Shown piece by piece: positions 12,716 to 13,317 of a stretch of 13,317 nucleotides of DNA. The notes below the pieces were generated by a model. That model worked only from the letters and a program-made list of their open reading frames with translations, was not told the DNA's origin and made no database searches. The stretch comes from Clostridia bacterium (GTDB taxonomy: Bacteria > Bacillota > Clostridia > Christensenellales > CAG-138). Position 1 is the stretch's first letter, and every line of letters starts with the position of its first letter. Location: NCBI GenBank assembly GCA_017435185.1, contig JAFSFN010000017.1, positions 1 through 13,317 of the forward strand, read 5' to 3'. The position numbers and the translations under genes are program-made.

Positions 12716-13317
12716 TTATATTATTGAATTCTTGCGTATTATGACAGGGAAGCTGTCATAGCCCGCAAGTCGTCTTCCTCTTCTTATTGTAACGCCCTTG
12801 TCCATTATTACATGGTCAAGATCACAGCCTGCTTCTATATGGCAAGCCTGCATCACTATACAGCCGTTGAGCTTTGTTCCCTCACCAACCGTTACTCCGC
12901 GGAACAATATGCTGTTCTCAACTTCGCCCTCTATGCGGCAACCGTCGGCTATAAGGCTGTTTTTGACATTTGCACTCTTAGTATAAACCGCAGGCACTTC
13001 ATCCTTTACCTTGGTATAAATCGGATGCTCGGTGCAGAACAAATCATCTCGAACCTCTTTTTTCAGCATTGCCATATTATGTGTAAAATAGCTGCTGAGT
13101 GAGTTCATTCTTGCTACATAGCCTTTATAGCCCCAGCCGTATACCTTGAGCGAGTTTGCGTTCTTCATAACAACATCACGTATAAAGTCCATAGCATCAT
13201 GCGCCGCAGCTTCCTCAATGAGATACTCAAGCAATGTTTTTTCCATGACAAAAACATCGCATGCCTGACAATCACTGCTCGGCTTATACGGATTATATTC
13301 AATGTCCGTTACTCTGC
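12716..13317 (-). CDS. glgD: GlgD subunit of glucose-1-phosphate adenylyltransferase, C-terminal part
   Basis: The reading frame is open to the right edge of the window, so 199 residues of the C-terminal half are visible and the start lies outside. The stretch RVTDIEYNPYKPS precedes CDVFVMEKTLLEYLIEEA, then VYGWGYKGYVARMNSL and a left-handed beta-helix with hexapeptide-like repeats (VKNSLIADGCRIEGEVENSILFRGVTVGEG). The wording of these segments is that of GlgD, the non-catalytic or regulatory partner of GlgC in Bacillota. The complex makes ADP-glucose for GlgA, which follows 11 bases later. An internal ATG at 13246 is not the true start, because conserved GlgD sequence continues upstream of it. 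glgC is probably just beyond the window. Confidence 0.93.
   Translation of the reverse strand, partial: RVTDIEYNPYKPSSDCQACDVFVMEKTLLEYLIEEAAAHDAMDFIRDVVMKNANSLKVYGWGYKGYVARMNSLSSYFTHNMAMLKKEVRDDLFCTEHPIYTKVKDEVPAVYTKSANVKNSLIADGCRIEGEVENSILFRGVTVGEGTKLNGCIVMQACHIEAGCDLDHVIMDKGVTIRRGRRLAGYDSFPVIIRKNSII

Noticed and set aside
12812..13102. Plus-strand open frames across glgA and glgD
   Set aside because: They are reverse-strand shadows of conserved enzymes and have no ribosome binding sites or recognisable domains.

Overview
The window looks like a chromosomal segment from an anaerobic, probably gut-associated clostridium (Bacillota, Clostridia, likely near Ruminococcaceae/Oscillospiraceae). 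This is an inference from gene content: a GlgD-type ADP-glucose pyrophosphorylase subunit, FloA with a short NfeD, a DUF951 protein, a ThiN-type thiamine pyrophosphokinase, strong AGGAGG-like ribosome binding sites and moderate to low GC. No RNA gene, CRISPR array, transposase or phage gene was seen.

Layout. (1) 1-312 is the 3' end of an unidentified C-terminally membrane-anchored protein, closed by a hairpin terminator (325-365). (2) 443-6677 is one tightly packed plus-strand operon with an extended -10 promoter at 410-418. Its order is short NfeD, membrane zinc-ribbon protein, FloA flotillin, small membrane protein, DUF951 protein, signal peptidase I, a signal-peptidase paralogue lacking the catalytic Ser and Lys, thiamine pyrophosphokinase (ThiN), a ThiE-HAD phosphatase fusion, and ThiD. 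Several junctions overlap by 1-4 bases. The thiamine genes form a coherent route: ThiD makes HMP-PP, ThiE makes thiamine phosphate, the fused HAD domain could remove the phosphate, and ThiN makes thiamine diphosphate. The 3' end of thiD runs into two consecutive palindromes.

(3) 6744-8545 is a three-gene accessory-looking module: an XRE-type regulator on the plus strand and, divergent from it, a two-TM protein plus a lipoprotein. The shared intergenic region (8148-8282) carries a 16-bp perfect palindrome and a 26-bp near-perfect palindrome that look like operators. The module is bounded on both sides by the same 35-bp perfect hairpin (6708-6742 and 8546-8580), each placed between convergent genes.

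(4) 8605-13317 is a minus-strand glycogen/alpha-glucan operon, read from the right edge: glgD (cut by the window end), glgA, a GH13 neopullulanase-like alpha-glycosidase, a two-TM zinc-ribbon protein, and a DUF1858 redox-disulfide protein, ending at the second hairpin.

The most notable items are the catalytically dead signal-peptidase paralogue translationally coupled to the active one, the ThiE-HAD fusion that would fill the thiamine-phosphate phosphatase step, and the regulator/membrane/lipoprotein module framed by identical bidirectional terminators.
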